Origin: Aliiroseovarius zhejiangensis
GTDB lineage: Bacteria; Pseudomonadota; Alphaproteobacteria; Rhodobacterales; Rhodobacteraceae
NCBI RefSeq assembly: GCF_014656375.1
Contig: NZ_BNCH01000005.1
Location: forward strand, 124,001 to 188,000
Reading direction: 5' to 3'
DNA length: 64,000 nucleotides
Shown piece after piece: positions 1 through 8,870 of this stretch. The position numbers and the translations under genes were made by a program. Position 1 is the first letter of the stretch. Each line of letters starts with the position of its first letter. The notes under the pieces were generated by a model, which did no database searches, was not told where the DNA came from, and saw only the letters and a program-made list of their open reading frames with translations.

Positions 1-675
1 GATTGTCCGGTCGACCATTTCTGATCCGGTGGGTTCGGTGGCCACCTCGCTGGACCCGCCAGTCTCGCTCCGCCAGACCTCGGCCACCGCATCGCTGATG
101 GCAATGACGTGCACGTCGGGTCCGATCGTCGTGATCGCCTGCCCAACCAACCTTGCCGAGCGGGGCGAAAAAAGGGGAAGGATCGCAGGACGCTCCCCTT
201 CCAGCACATGACGGGCCGCATTAGTCAGGGGCAGATCTTCCTGCCGGTATGTCTGCGCCGACCGCGCGTTCACCGACCGGTGCGACAGCGCGGCAGGAAA
301 ATCGGTCGCCACATGCGATCCGCGCAAGTAAAGCACCGCCCCCGGATCGGGCTGAGTGTCCATCCACGCCAGCAAAGCCGCTGCATCCAGCGCACAATGG
401 CACACCTCGCCCCCCGCCTGCGTTACCGCTTCGGCGGTGCGTGTGCCCACGCAAAAGACCCGCTTTCCCTGCAATGAACCCTGGATCGCGTGGACAGAGG
501 TGGCAATCACCACGTCAATACCGGACAGATCGGGCCAATCCCCGGTCGGAACGATATTCAGGATCGGTGACAGCACCACCGGGATCTTATGCCCCAGATC
601 CGTTTCGATTTGGGTCAACATCTGGCTGGCACTAAGTGCCGGCCGGGTCAGTACCAGGGTCTTTTGGGTCGACAT
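1..675 (-). CDS. hemD: Uroporphyrinogen-III synthase, N-terminal part (cut by window edge)
   Basis: Cyclises hydroxymethylbilane to uroporphyrinogen III in tetrapyrrole synthesis (cytoplasm). Reading leftward from the ATG at 675 the frame is open for 225 codons to the window edge, so the C-terminus is missing. The start MSTQKTLVLTRP, the segment DVVIATSVHAIQ, the GTRTAEA segment and the SPRSAR segment match the two-lobed HemD fold, a very divergent family usually about 230-260 residues. It is divergent from tsaD, a pairing common in Rhodobacterales, with a roughly 90-bp shared upstream region. The family call rests on these weak motifs plus context. Confidence 0.82.
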   Translation of the reverse strand, partial: MSTQKTLVLTRPALSASQMLTQIETDLGHKIPVVLSPILNIVPTGDWPDLSGIDVVIATSVHAIQGSLQGKRVFCVGTRTAEAVTQAGGEVCHCALDAAALLAWMDTQPDPGAVLYLRGSHVATDFPAALSHRSVNARSAQTYRQEDLPLTNAARHVLEGERPAILPLFSPRSARLVGQAITTIGPDVHVIAISDAVAEVWRSETGGSSEVATEPTGSEMVDRTI

Positions 676-765
676 GACGGGCCTGCCGGGATTGTCTGAG
701 TTGCCCTGTGGTGTTACCCCGACCCAAGGCCAATCTGCAACCAATCCCGCCTGGACCTAAACGCA

Positions 766-1863
766 ATGACTGACACGTTAACCCTTTTGGGGCTGGAAAG
801 CTCCTGTGACGACACGGCGGCGGCGGTTGTGCGCCATACGCCCGGAGAGTTGCCGCAGATCCTGTCCTCGGTCGTCGCGGGTCAGGCGGAGCTGCACGCC
901 GATTTTGGCGGAGTCGTGCCCGAAATCGCGGCTCGCGCCCACGCCGAGAAACTGGATATCTGCGTGGAACAGGCTCTGTTGCAGGCCAATTTGCTCCTGA
1001 AAGACCTGGACGGCATCGCCGTCACGGCCGGGCCGGGGCTGATCGGGGGCGTGGTTGCGGGTGTCATGTGTGCCAAGGGGTTGGCGGCGGGGTCAGGGTT
1101 GCCGTTGATCGGCGTGAATCACCTGGCCGGTCATGCTTTGACCCCGCGCCTGACCGATCAGGCGTCGTTCCCTTATCTGATGCTTCTGGTCTCGGGCGGA
1201 CATTGCCAGTTTTTGATTGCCAAGGGACCAGAGGCGTTTCAGCGTCTGGGTGGCACCATCGACGACGCCCCCGGTGAAGCGTTCGACAAAACCGCCAAGC
1301 TGTTGGGTCTGCCGCAACCCGGCGGCCCCTCGGTCGAGGCCGAGGCGCGACAGGGCGACCCGCAGCGGTTCAGGTTCCCCCGCCCCCTGCTGGATCGCCC
1401 CGGCTGCGACATGAGCTTTTCAGGCCTGAAAACCGCCCTGTTGCGGCAAAGGGACCGCCTGATTGCAGAGCATGTGGGGCTGCGACGCCGCGACCGCGCC
1501 GATCTGTGTGCCGGATTTCAGGCCGCCGTGGCTGACGTGCTGGCGGAAAAATCGCGCCGTGCGCTGGCGGAATACCTGACCCTGAAACCCTCTGCCCCGA
1601 TATTGGCAGTGGCAGGGGGCGTCGCCGCGAACATGACCATTCGCAGTGCGTTAGAGACTGTTTGCACACAGGCGGGGGCCGCGTTTCTGGCGCCACCACT
1701 TGCCCTGTGCACCGACAATGCCGCGATGATCGCCTGGGCCGGGATCGAACGGATGCGAGCGGGGGCGCGTGACGATATGACCTTGCAGGCACGACCGCGC
1801 TGGCCACTGGACCAAAAGGCCCCGGCCATGCTTGGATCGGGAAAGAAAGGGGCTAAGGCATGA
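766..1863 (+). CDS. tsaD: tRNA N6-adenosine threonylcarbamoyltransferase TsaD
   Basis: Transfers the threonylcarbamoyl group to A37 of ANN-decoding tRNAs; works with TsaB and TsaE, and tsaE lies at 14.8 kb in this window. The 365-residue protein has the ASKHA-fold start [11 protein letters not shown], the metal-binding motif HLAGHA (residues about 118-123), SGGHCQF and the C-terminal GGVAAN and CTDNAAM segments typical of the family. Length is normal. Its end overlaps the gpsA start by 4 bases (ATGA), so the two are translationally coupled. Confidence 0.97.
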   Translation: MTDTLTLLGLESSCDDTAAAVVRHTPGELPQILSSVVAGQAELHADFGGVVPEIAARAHAEKLDICVEQALLQANLLLKDLDGIAVTAGPGLIGGVVAGVMCAKGLAAGSGLPLIGVNHLAGHALTPRLTDQASFPYLMLLVSGGHCQFLIAKGPEAFQRLGGTIDDAPGEAFDKTAKLLGLPQPGGPSVEAEARQGDPQRFRFPRPLLDRPGCDMSFSGLKTALLRQRDRLIAEHVGLRRRDRADLCAGFQAAVADVLAEKSRRALAEYLTLKPSAPILAVAGGVAANMTIRSALETVCTQAGAAFLAPPLALCTDNAAMIAWAGIERMRAGARDDMTLQARPRWPLDQKAPAMLGSGKKGAKA

Positions 1864-2807
1864 GTGTTTCGGTTCTGGGCGCCGGCGCGTTCGGCACGGC
1901 GCTGGCGATTTCGCTGGCGCGCACGGGTCAGCCGGTGACGCTGTGGGCGCGCGATCTGGGCGACATGGCGAAAACACGGGAAAACACCCGACGCCTTGCG
2001 GGGTTCACATTTCCCGACTCCCTCATCGTGACGGATGATCTGTCGCTTGCCACGCAGGCTGGGATTATCCTTGTGGCGGTTCCGATGCAGTCCCTTGCCG
2101 GGTTCCTGACCGAAAATGCCGGTCAACTGAATGGCAAAACTCTTGTGGCCTGCTGCAAGGGCATTGACCTGAAATCGGGTCTTGGCCCGGCCGAGATCAT
2201 TCGGCGCGCTTGCCCCGATGCGACCCCCGCCATCCTGTCCGGCCCCAGTTTCGCGGTGGATATTGCCGCGGGCCTGCCAACCGCCCTGACCCTGGCGGTC
2301 AAAGACGGTCACGCGCTGCAAGCGGCGCTGTCGACGCCGAATATCCGCCTATATCGCAGCGCCGATCTGGTCGGCGTCGAAATCGGCGGTGCCCTGAAAA
2401 ACGTTGTGGCCATTGCCTGTGGCATCACGGTGGGGGCAGGACTTGGTGAAAGCGCCCATGCAGCCCTGATGACCCGCGGATTTGCCGAGATGCAGCGGTT
2501 CGCCCTGTCGCGCGGTGCGCGCCCCGACACCTTGTCCGGCCTGTCCGGCTTTGGCGATCTGGCATTGACCTGTTCGTCGGAAAAATCGCGCAACTTTGCT
2601 TTTGGATTGGCCCTGGGCCGCGGCGACCCCCTGCCTGAAGGCACCACGGTCGAGGGCAAGGCCACCGCCAAAGCAGTCTCTAACCTTGCGCAAAAGCTGG
2701 GGTTGGACATGCCCATCGCCGAGATGGTCGTGGCCGTTCTGGAAAAACATCTGACGGTGAAGGAAGCCGCCGAGATGCTGCTGACACGCCCCTTGAAGGA
2801 GGAATAA
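1860..2807 (+). CDS. gpsA: Glycerol-3-phosphate dehydrogenase [NAD(P)+]
   Basis: Reduces dihydroxyacetone phosphate to sn-glycerol-3-phosphate for phospholipid synthesis (cytosol). It starts with the Rossmann nucleotide-binding motif [10 protein letters not shown] (residues 7-16), followed by the family motifs CCKGID, LSGPSFA and the catalytic-lysine segment GGALKNVVA. At 315 residues it is slightly shorter than the usual 330-340 but has no visible gap. The start overlaps the tsaD stop, and the next gene follows after 1 base, so tsaD-gpsA-yciI-EVE form one transcription unit. Confidence 0.97.
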   Translation: MSVSVLGAGAFGTALAISLARTGQPVTLWARDLGDMAKTRENTRRLAGFTFPDSLIVTDDLSLATQAGIILVAVPMQSLAGFLTENAGQLNGKTLVACCKGIDLKSGLGPAEIIRRACPDATPAILSGPSFAVDIAAGLPTALTLAVKDGHALQAALSTPNIRLYRSADLVGVEIGGALKNVVAIACGITVGAGLGESAHAALMTRGFAEMQRFALSRGARPDTLSGLSGFGDLALTCSSEKSRNFAFGLALGRGDPLPEGTTVEGKATAKAVSNLAQKLGLDMPIAEMVVAVLEKHLTVKEAAEMLLTRPLKEE

Positions 2808-2808
2808 C

Positions 2809-3081
2809 ATGCCTTTCGCCCTGATCTGCACCGACAAACCCGGTGCGATAGACACCCGCAAAGCCAATCGTGAGGCGCATCTAGCCTATATCAAGGACAC
2901 CGGCGTTGTCGCGCAGGCCGGTCCCTTTCTGGACGCAGACGGCGGAATGTGCGGCTCGCTGGTGATCCTTGACGTCGTCGATCGTGAGGCGGCACAGGCT
3001 TGGGCCGATGACGACCCCTATGCCAAGGCAGGATTGTTCGCGGATGTACGGATCGAGGAATGGAAAAAGGTGGTGGGATAA
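2809..3081 (+). CDS. YciI family protein
   Basis: A 90-residue single-domain protein of the YciI (dimeric alpha/beta barrel, ferredoxin-like) family. The central YIKDTGVVAQAGPF and DDDPYAKAGLF segments carry the family's conserved His/Asp-containing pattern. YCII proteins are small dehydratase/hydrolase-like domains without an agreed cellular role, so no reaction is assigned. The start ATG is one base after the gpsA stop, preceded by GGAGG inside the end of gpsA, and its stop shares a base with the next start (TAATG), so it is cotranslated with its neighbours. Confidence 0.85.
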   Translation: MPFALICTDKPGAIDTRKANREAHLAYIKDTGVVAQAGPFLDADGGMCGSLVILDVVDREAAQAWADDDPYAKAGLFADVRIEEWKKVVG

Positions 3082-3500
3082 TGTCGTATTGGCTTTTCAA
3101 ATCCGAAGTCTCGACCTGGAGCTGGGACCAACAGGTCGCCAAGGGGGACGCCGGCGAGGAATGGGACGGCGTGCGCAATTATCAGGCGCGCAATCATATG
3201 CGCGAGATGAAGGTGGGCGATCTTGGGTTCTTCTATCACTCGCAGAAGGAAAAAGAGATCGTCGGCATCGTCGAGGTAATCGCCGAAAGCCATCCCGACA
3301 GCACGACCGATGACGATCGCTGGGACTGCGTGGATATAAAGGCGGTGCGGCCGCTGAAGAACCCGGTGACTCTGGCCATGTGCAAGGACGACCCCCGCCT
3401 TGCCGATATGGTGCTGGTCAACAACACCCGCCTGTCAGTGCAACCCGTAACCGAACAGGAATGGAACGTGGTGCTGGAGCTTTCTGGCGACAAAACCTGA
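3081..3500 (+). CDS. EVE domain-containing protein
   Basis: A 139-residue stand-alone EVE domain (PUA-like fold), a family that binds modified bases in nucleic acid. MSYWLFKSEVSTWSW at the start, GVRNYQARNHMREM and the LGFFYHS segment are characteristic of the family. A longer in-frame start exists 21 bases upstream, but the ATG fused to the YciI stop (TAATG) gives the conserved N-terminus, so it was chosen. Function in this organism is unknown. It is the last gene of the tsaD-gpsA-yciI-EVE unit, so a link to tRNA modification is possible but only inferred from position. Confidence 0.88.
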   Translation: MSYWLFKSEVSTWSWDQQVAKGDAGEEWDGVRNYQARNHMREMKVGDLGFFYHSQKEKEIVGIVEVIAESHPDSTTDDDRWDCVDIKAVRPLKNPVTLAMCKDDPRLADMVLVNNTRLSVQPVTEQEWNVVLELSGDKT

Positions 3501-3548
3501 TCTTGGGATCATACTGGTCACATCTTGGATGCGAACAGGAGAGAACAA

Positions 3549-3935
3549 ATGTTGCAGGTCTTGATCTCGGCCATCGCCGGATATGCGTTCGGCGCGGTCT
3601 GGTATATGGTCCTGGCCAAAAAATGGGTGGCAGCGACTGAGATCGAAGTGGATGAGAATGGAAAGCCGGTCGACACTTCCCCGCTGCCTTTCATCGTCGC
3701 GTTCATATCTGCGCTGGTGGTGGCCGGAATGATGCGGCACATCTTCGTCATGGCTGGTATTGATACGGTCGGCAAAGGTCTGACCACAGGTTTGGGTCTG
3801 GGCCTGTTCGTAGCGGCACCGTGGATCGTGAACAATGTGATGTTTGGCGAACGCGACAAAAGCCTGATCTGGATCGACGGTGGCTATGCCGCGGGTGGCT
3901 GCGCGGTGATCGGGCTGGTACTGGCCCTGTTTTGA
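3549..3935 (+). CDS. DUF1761 family membrane protein
   Basis: A 128-residue protein with about four hydrophobic segments (near residues 1-19, 43-65, 72-94 and 108-127), matching the DUF1761 small integral membrane family. An upstream ATG at 3525 is possible, but the ATG at 3549 has AGGAGAG just before it and opens directly into the first membrane segment. No function is known for the family. It stands alone behind the EVE gene with a separate ribosome binding site, and a perfect 12-bp inverted repeat follows its stop. Confidence 0.8.
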   Translation: MLQVLISAIAGYAFGAVWYMVLAKKWVAATEIEVDENGKPVDTSPLPFIVAFISALVVAGMMRHIFVMAGIDTVGKGLTTGLGLGLFVAAPWIVNNVMFGERDKSLIWIDGGYAAGGCAVIGLVLALF

Positions 3936-3951
3936 CATTGTCTGAATACGA

Positions 3952-3985
3952 GAAAGGAGGGGCTGAAGTCTCGGCCCCTCCTTTC
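3952..3985. terminator. Perfect 12-bp hairpin in convergent gap
   Basis: GAAAGGAGGGGC and its exact complement are separated by a 10-base loop, directly after the DUF1761 stop. The stem is very stable but is not followed by a strong T run on either strand. It could end the DUF1761 transcript or, read leftward, end a transcript starting near the CtrA-type site at 4122-4136. Confidence 0.6.
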
Positions 3986-4121
3986 CACCCCACGTGCTCC
4001 CCAGCACCTCAAGCGACTTTGAAATTCAGGTCCGGCCGTCCTAGCCTTCGACTTGACATTAGCGGTTGGCGCACCGCCCTGCAAGCTCACTATGCTTACA
4101 ATATTATTCGAAATCAGAATG

Positions 4122-4137
4122 TTAAGGTTAAATTAAC
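4122..4137. promoter_or_regulatory. CtrA full-site motif TTAA-N7-TTAAC (no obvious target gene)
   Basis: TTAA, seven bases, TTAA, C in an AT-rich patch of otherwise GC-rich sequence matches the established CtrA consensus. Both flanking genes point into this gap, so the site is not in front of a known coding sequence. Binding is inferred from the motif only. Confidence 0.45.
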
Positions 4138-4162
4138 AAAGGCGCCGCACCCGTGGCGACGC
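4138..4162 (-). terminator. Probable terminator of the DUF2853 gene
   Basis: Read on the minus strand, GGCGTCGC pairs with GCGGCGCC (one G-U pair) and is followed by TTTGTTAATTT, an intrinsic-terminator layout just past the DUF2853 stop. Confidence 0.55.
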
Positions 4163-4185
4163 CCCTGTGTCCGGTCCGTATCGGC

Positions 4186-4527
4186 TTAACCGTAAACGGA
4201 TTCCTTGCCGAAGTGCTTGACCAGCATGTAATACACAACGGCGCGATACTTGTTCCGCTCACTGCGGCCATAGGTGTCGATAACGGCATTGATTGCATCC
4301 ATCAGTTGCGGCCCATCGGCCAGCCCCAGCTTCTTGACCAGAAAATTGTCCTTCACGGTCTCAAGCTCGCTGTCCTGAGTGGCAGCGACGGTTGACGCAT
4401 CATCATTATAGATTGCCGGGCCGCACCCGATGGTCACCTTGGTCAAAAGGTCCATGTCCGGGGTCATGCCACATTTGGTTTTCAGGTCCTCTGCATATTT
4501 TGCAATCAGCTCGTCACGTTTACCCAT
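4186..4527 (-). CDS. DUF2853 family protein
   Basis: A 113-residue soluble, helical protein whose start MGKRDELIAKYAEDLK, the VTIGCGPAIYN segment and the C-terminal YRAVVYYMLVKHFGK match DUF2853. No enzymatic motif is visible and no function is established. The ATG has AAGGAG about 8 bases upstream. It is transcribed alone, leftward, toward the convergent gap that holds the CtrA-type site, and its own terminator lies in that gap. Confidence 0.85.
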   Translation of the reverse strand: MGKRDELIAKYAEDLKTKCGMTPDMDLLTKVTIGCGPAIYNDDASTVAATQDSELETVKDNFLVKKLGLADGPQLMDAINAVIDTYGRSERNKYRAVVYYMLVKHFGKESVYG

Positions 4528-4692
4528 GTTGGTCTCCTTGGTTACAACTTTGGGGCTCTGCCCAACTCGCCAATGAGACTAGGGTTATTCACGAACGGGT
4601 CAAAGGAAAAGTTTGCGCGCGTATTCCCCCTAGGTTTTCCGGGCGATTTCGCGCACCATGCCACGGTGCTCAGTTTGATTTAGGAGGATAAC

Positions 4693-5112
4693 ATGGGTCT
4701 TTGGAGCTTTGTGAAAGGTGCAGGAAAATCGCTGTTCGGCGGCGGTGATGAATCCGCCTCGGCCGATACGCTGAACAAGGAGGTTGCCGACCTTGGCATC
4801 GACACGTCCGGGCTGGACATCAAGGTGGAAGGTGAAAAGGTCACCGTGAAAGGTGGCGAGAATCTGAGCGCGGAGGATCGCGAGAAGGTGATCCTGGCGG
4901 TGGGGAACGTCGAAGGCGTTGCCGAGGTTGAAGCCGACCTTGACGGTGAACCCACATTCCACACCGTCGAAAAGGGAGACACGCTGTGGGCCATTGCGGA
5001 AAAGACGCTGGGCAACGGTGCACGTTACAAAGAGATCTTCGAGGCGAACAAGCCGATGCTGAAAGATCCCGACCTGATCTATCCCGGACAAAAGCTGCGC
5101 ATACCCGGCTGA
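4693..5112 (+). CDS. BON-LysM protein (LysM peptidoglycan-binding, Kbp/YgaU-like)
   Basis: A 139-residue protein with a short N-terminal stretch, a BON domain (about residues 28-85, with the ISAEDREKVILAVGNVEGV-type pattern) and a C-terminal LysM domain (about 89-138, HTVEKGDTLWAIAEK to YPGQKLRIPG). The layout matches the Kbp/YgaU family, a small protein that in E. coli binds potassium and helps osmotic adaptation. No signal peptide is visible, as in Kbp. Strong ribosome binding site (AGGAGG) before the ATG; monocistronic, with its own terminator. Confidence 0.88.
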   Translation: MGLWSFVKGAGKSLFGGGDESASADTLNKEVADLGIDTSGLDIKVEGEKVTVKGGENLSAEDREKVILAVGNVEGVAEVEADLDGEPTFHTVEKGDTLWAIAEKTLGNGARYKEIFEANKPMLKDPDLIYPGQKLRIPG

Positions 5113-5130
5113 CAAGCCTGATACCAACCA

Positions 5131-5166
5131 AGGCGGCACGTTTCCGGACGGGCCGCTTTTTTCGTG
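5131..5166 (+). terminator. Intrinsic terminator after the BON-LysM gene
   Basis: AGGCGGC pairs with GCCGCTT across a 14-base loop and runs into a stretch of six T residues. Confidence 0.7.
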
Positions 5167-5216
5167 CCAAACACGCCCCTGCGGCAATTTTTGCCTTGTG
5201 ACACAAGCTGAGTCGC

Positions 5217-5254
5217 TGTCTGATCCGTTGAAATCTGCAAGCGAGGATCAGACA
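5217..5254 (+). promoter_or_regulatory. Inverted repeat covering the trpB ribosome binding site
   Basis: TGTCTGATCC and GGATCAGACA are perfect 10-base complements with an 18-base spacer. The right arm overlaps the GAGGA Shine-Dalgarno sequence, and trpB starts 4 bases after it. It could be an RNA hairpin that hides the ribosome binding site or a palindromic protein operator. Confidence 0.5.
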
Positions 5255-5258
5255 CAAG

Positions 5259-6467
5259 ATGGCATCATATTTGAAATCCACCCCGACCCGTGACGGCATG
5301 TTCGGCGACTATGGCGGCGCGATGCTGCCACCCCCGCTGGAGCCACATTTCAAGGAAATCCGCGAAGCCTATGACCGGATCTCGAAATCCGCTGATTTCA
5401 TTGCCGAACTGCGTCACATCCGCAAACATTTCCAGGGACGGCCGACGCCGATTTCCTATCTCAAGAACCTGTCGAACATGTCCGGCGGGGCGCAGATCTA
5501 TGCCAAGCGCGAAGACCTGAACCATACCGGCGCGCACAAGCTGAACCACTGCATGGGCGAAGGACTGCTGGCCAAGTTCATGGGCAAGAAAAAGCTGATG
5601 GCCGAAACGGGTGCAGGTCAGCACGGGGTCGCGCTTGCCACAGCCGCCGCCTATTTCGGACTGGAATGCGAGATTCATATGGGCGAGATCGACATCGCCA
5701 AGGAAGCGCCGAACGTCACCCGCATGAAGTTGCTGGGTGCCGAGGTCGTGCCGGTGGGTTTCGGCGGTCGATCGCTGAAGGAAGCCGTTGACAGTGCCTT
5801 TCAAAGCTATCTGGACCAGGCAGATACCGCGCTCTTTGCCATCGGGTCGGTCGTTGGCCCGCATCCCTTCCCGCTGATCGTGCGTGATTTCCAGCACGTC
5901 GTCGGCATCGAAGCGCGCGAACAGTTTCTTGAAATGACCGGCGATCTGCCCGACATGGTTGCCGCCTGTGTGGGCGGGGGGTCGAACGCCATGGGTCTGT
6001 TCTCGGGCTTTATCGACGACGAGGACGTCGCGCTTTACGGGGTCGAACCGATGGGCACCTCGTCCAAGCTGGGCGATCACGCGGCCACCATCACCTATGG
6101 TGAAGACGGTGACATCCACGGCTTCCGCACCATGGTTCTGAAGGATGAAAAGGGCGAACCCGCGCCGGTGCACACGGTCGCCTCGGGTCTGGATTATCCC
6201 GGTGTGGGGCCGGAACACGCGCATCTGTATCGCACCGGCAAGGCGAACTACACCGCTGCCGACGACAAGGAAGCCCTGGCGGCGTTCTATGCGCTCAGCC
6301 GTCACGAGGGCATCATTCCTGCACTGGAAAGCGCCCACGCTGTGGCCTTTGCCATGCGCGAGGCACCCAAGAACCCTGGTAAGTCGATCCTGATCAACCT
6401 GTCGGGTCGTGGCGACAAAGATATTGACTATGTCACCGAAACCTTCGGGTTTGGCGACAAGAGCTGA
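5259..6467 (+). CDS. trpB: Tryptophan synthase beta chain
   Basis: Condenses indole with L-serine to make L-tryptophan, with TrpA as partner. The 402-residue PLP enzyme has the Schiff-base lysine in GAHKLNH (about residue 95), the ETGAGQHG motif, GGGSNAMG for phosphate binding and the C-terminal LSGRGDKD. This is the classic TrpB1 length. trpA and trpF are not adjacent; trpB stands alone between two terminators, behind an unusual inverted repeat that covers its ribosome binding site. Confidence 0.98.
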   Translation: MASYLKSTPTRDGMFGDYGGAMLPPPLEPHFKEIREAYDRISKSADFIAELRHIRKHFQGRPTPISYLKNLSNMSGGAQIYAKREDLNHTGAHKLNHCMGEGLLAKFMGKKKLMAETGAGQHGVALATAAAYFGLECEIHMGEIDIAKEAPNVTRMKLLGAEVVPVGFGGRSLKEAVDSAFQSYLDQADTALFAIGSVVGPHPFPLIVRDFQHVVGIEAREQFLEMTGDLPDMVAACVGGGSNAMGLFSGFIDDEDVALYGVEPMGTSSKLGDHAATITYGEDGDIHGFRTMVLKDEKGEPAPVHTVASGLDYPGVGPEHAHLYRTGKANYTAADDKEALAAFYALSRHEGIIPALESAHAVAFAMREAPKNPGKSILINLSGRGDKDIDYVTETFGFGDKS

Positions 6468-6476
6468 CAAAAGACG

Positions 6477-6502
6477 GCGCCGCCCCGAAGGGCGGCGCTT
6501 TC
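6477..6502 (+). terminator. Terminator after trpB
   Basis: GCGCCGCCC and GGGCGGCGC form a 9-bp stem with a CGAA tetraloop, followed by TTTC. It lies between convergent trpB and the PRC-barrel gene and may serve both. Confidence 0.75.
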
Positions 6503-6534
6503 AACTTCAAACCATGAAAGACGTCATCGACACG

Positions 6535-7197
6535 TTATTGCGTCGTGGTGCCTTCTTCGGTGGTCGCTTCACCGGTGGCTTCGCCTTCTTCAGACATTGC
6601 GCCTTCTTCAGTCGCAGCGCCTTCCTCGGTTTCCGAAGATTCTTCGGTGGCTGCCTCATCCGTCACGGTGTCGGCAGCACCTTCTTCAGTCGTCGTTGCG
6701 CTTTCCTCGGTCATCGTCGCGTCACCGCTGGCGCCACCTTCCGCCTGTGCCAGAAGCGATCCGATCGAGGTTTCGCCCGGCAGGTTCTCGGCGGTGGATT
6801 CATCGAATTCCGGATAGGTTTTCAATGTCTCCTTGTCGGTGCCCAGACGCAGGGTCGCGCCGTCATCGCCAAGTTCAAACTCGGTCAGCGGCAGGGCCAC
6901 GGTGTATTCGCCAAGGCCCAGGAAACCACCGATGCCCAACACGACTTCGGGCCCGTTCGCCCCCATGATCACGTAGTCGACTTCGCTGATCCGCTCACCC
7001 TCCGGGTCATAGGCGAACATGCCGATCATGTCGGCAACCGTCATGTCCCCGAGACTGGTGAACATGGGCTCAACGACTGCGGTGTCTGCACCCGTGGTTG
7101 CGGTGCCGGTTTCCGGCGTGGCGGTGTCTTGGGCCACGGCGCCACCGGCGATCATCATTGCAACTGCGGTGCTCATCAAGAAATGCTTGCGTTTCAT
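6535..7197 (-). CDS. Exported PRC-barrel-like protein with acidic low-complexity tail
   Basis: A 220-residue protein with a cleavable signal peptide (MKRKHFLMSTAVAMMIAGGAVA, likely cut after AVA). A central region, about residues 50-125 (SLGDMTVADMIGMFAYDPEG to VALPLTEFEL), resembles a PRC-barrel. The last roughly 75 residues are almost only Glu, Thr, Ala, Ser and Gly. The ATG is preceded by AGGAGG. PRC-barrel exported proteins are common in Rhodobacterales and their role is unknown; the acidic tail suggests a periplasmic binding or surface function, which is inference. Confidence 0.72.
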   Translation of the reverse strand: MKRKHFLMSTAVAMMIAGGAVAQDTATPETGTATTGADTAVVEPMFTSLGDMTVADMIGMFAYDPEGERISEVDYVIMGANGPEVVLGIGGFLGLGEYTVALPLTEFELGDDGATLRLGTDKETLKTYPEFDESTAENLPGETSIGSLLAQAEGGASGDATMTEESATTTEEGAADTVTDEAATEESSETEEGAATEEGAMSEEGEATGEATTEEGTTTQ

Positions 7198-7349
7198 GTG
7201 TGCCTCCTTTGGTCACTCTACGTGTCCACAACCAATCCAAAGGGCGTTGGTTCCAAAGCAGAGACAGTCGATGCAGAACCGGCAAATTGTTGCCGGATTC
7301 CACATTCAGGAAGCGCAGATTTCCGCCGTCTTTCCCGGCAAAACCCGAT

Positions 7350-8735
7350 CTAGTACCGATAGTGTTCGGGCTTGAACGGGCCTTCTGGCGTGACACCAAT
7401 ATAGGACGCTTGTTCGCTGCTCAGCTTCGACAATTTCACACCGATCCGGTCCAGATGCAGGCGCGCGACCTTCTCATCCAGATGCTTGGGCAGGATATAA
7501 ACCTTGTTTTCGTATTCATCGCCCTTGGTCCACAGCTCGATCTGCGCCAGCACCTGGTTGGTGAAGCTGGCGGACATCACGAAAGACGGGTGACCCGTAG
7601 CGTTGCCAAGATTCAGCAAACGGCCCTCGGACAACAGAATGATGCGGTTGCCTGACGGCATCTCGATCATATCTACCTGGTCTTTGATGTTGGTCCATTT
7701 GTGGTTCTTCAGGCTGGCCACCTGAATCTCATTGTCGAAGTGGCCGATATTGCCGACGATCGCCATATCCTTCATCGCACGCATATGCTCGATGCGGATC
7801 ACGTCCTTGTTGCCGGTGGTGGTGATGAAGATGTCAGCGTCCGCCACGGCGTCTTCCAGCGTCACCACCTCGAACCCGTCCATCGCGGCTTGAAGGGCGC
7901 AGATCGGGTCAATCTCGGTCACTTTCACGCGGGCGCCAGCGCCGCGCAAGCTGGCGGCCGAGCCTTTGCCAACATCCCCATAACCACAGACAACAGCAAC
8001 CTTACCCGCCATCATCGTGTCGGTGGCGCGGCGGATACCGTCAACCAGCGATTCCTTGCAGCCATATTTGTTGTCGAATTTCGACTTGGTGACAGAGTCG
8101 TTCACGTTGATCGCCGGGAAGGGCAGTTGACCCTGTTTCACCAGATCATACAGGCGGTGCACGCCGGTGGTGGTCTCTTCGGACACACCCTTGATCTGGT
8201 CGCGCATCTTGGTGAACCAACCGGGGCTGGCTTCCATACGTTTTTTGATCTGTGCGTGGATGACTTCTTCTTCTTCCGAACCGGGAACGCCCAGATCTTC
8301 GCCCGCTTCTGCACGTGCGCCCAGCAGGATGTAAAGCGTCGCGTCGCCGCCGTCATCCAGGATCAGGTTCGGGCCGTCGGGAAACTGAAAGGACTTGTCC
8401 AGATAATCCCAATGCTCCTCCAGCGACTGGCCCTTGATCGCGAACACCGGAATACCCGCCGCCGCAATCGCCGCCGCCGCATGGTCTTGGGTGGAAAAGA
8501 TGTTGCACGACGCCCAGCGCACATCCGCCCCCAACGCGACAAGGGTTTCGATCAGCACCGCCGTCTGGATGGTCATGTGCAAAGACCCGACGATCCGCGC
8601 GCCTTTCAGGGGTTTCGTTTCGCCATACTCCGCGCGCAGCGCCATCAGCCCCGGCATTTCGGTTTCGGCGATGTCCAGTTCCTTGCGGCCAAACTCGGCC
8701 AGATTGATGTCTTTTACGATATAGTCAGTGGTCAC
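7350..8735 (-). CDS. ahcY: Adenosylhomocysteinase
   Basis: Hydrolyses S-adenosylhomocysteine to adenosine and homocysteine, closing the methyl cycle. The 461-residue protein (family length about 465) has [11 protein letters not shown] near the substrate pocket, the NAD-binding [11 protein letters not shown] motif, [13 protein letters not shown] and the C-terminal end KPEHYRY. The reading frame stays open another 235 codons upstream, but the GTG start at 8735 has GGAGAG about 6 bases before it and gives the conserved N-terminus [15 protein letters not shown]; the extension only mirrors the opposite-strand gene. Confidence 0.97.
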   Translation of the reverse strand: MTTDYIVKDINLAEFGRKELDIAETEMPGLMALRAEYGETKPLKGARIVGSLHMTIQTAVLIETLVALGADVRWASCNIFSTQDHAAAAIAAAGIPVFAIKGQSLEEHWDYLDKSFQFPDGPNLILDDGGDATLYILLGARAEAGEDLGVPGSEEEEVIHAQIKKRMEASPGWFTKMRDQIKGVSEETTTGVHRLYDLVKQGQLPFPAINVNDSVTKSKFDNKYGCKESLVDGIRRATDTMMAGKVAVVCGYGDVGKGSAASLRGAGARVKVTEIDPICALQAAMDGFEVVTLEDAVADADIFITTTGNKDVIRIEHMRAMKDMAIVGNIGHFDNEIQVASLKNHKWTNIKDQVDMIEMPSGNRIILLSEGRLLNLGNATGHPSFVMSASFTNQVLAQIELWTKGDEYENKVYILPKHLDEKVARLHLDRIGVKLSKLSSEQASYIGVTPEGPFKPEHYRY

Positions 8736-8870
8736 GGTGTCTCTCCGATACGGAACCCAATACGTTTGCAGGTGCCGTAGCATCCTATCGGCGGGCTGGC
8801 AATCAAGGCTGATTGACACGCGGGCCAAAAACACCAGAGTGCGGCTCTGAACCCGCGAGGAGACCGCAAA

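Noticed and set aside
5265-6470. 401-codon open frame opposite trpB
   Set aside because: An antisense shadow of a high-GC gene; no ribosome binding site or family sequence.
8736-8870. SAM/SAH riboswitch before ahcY
   Set aside because: No match to the SAH, SAM-II or SAM/SAH consensus that I could see.
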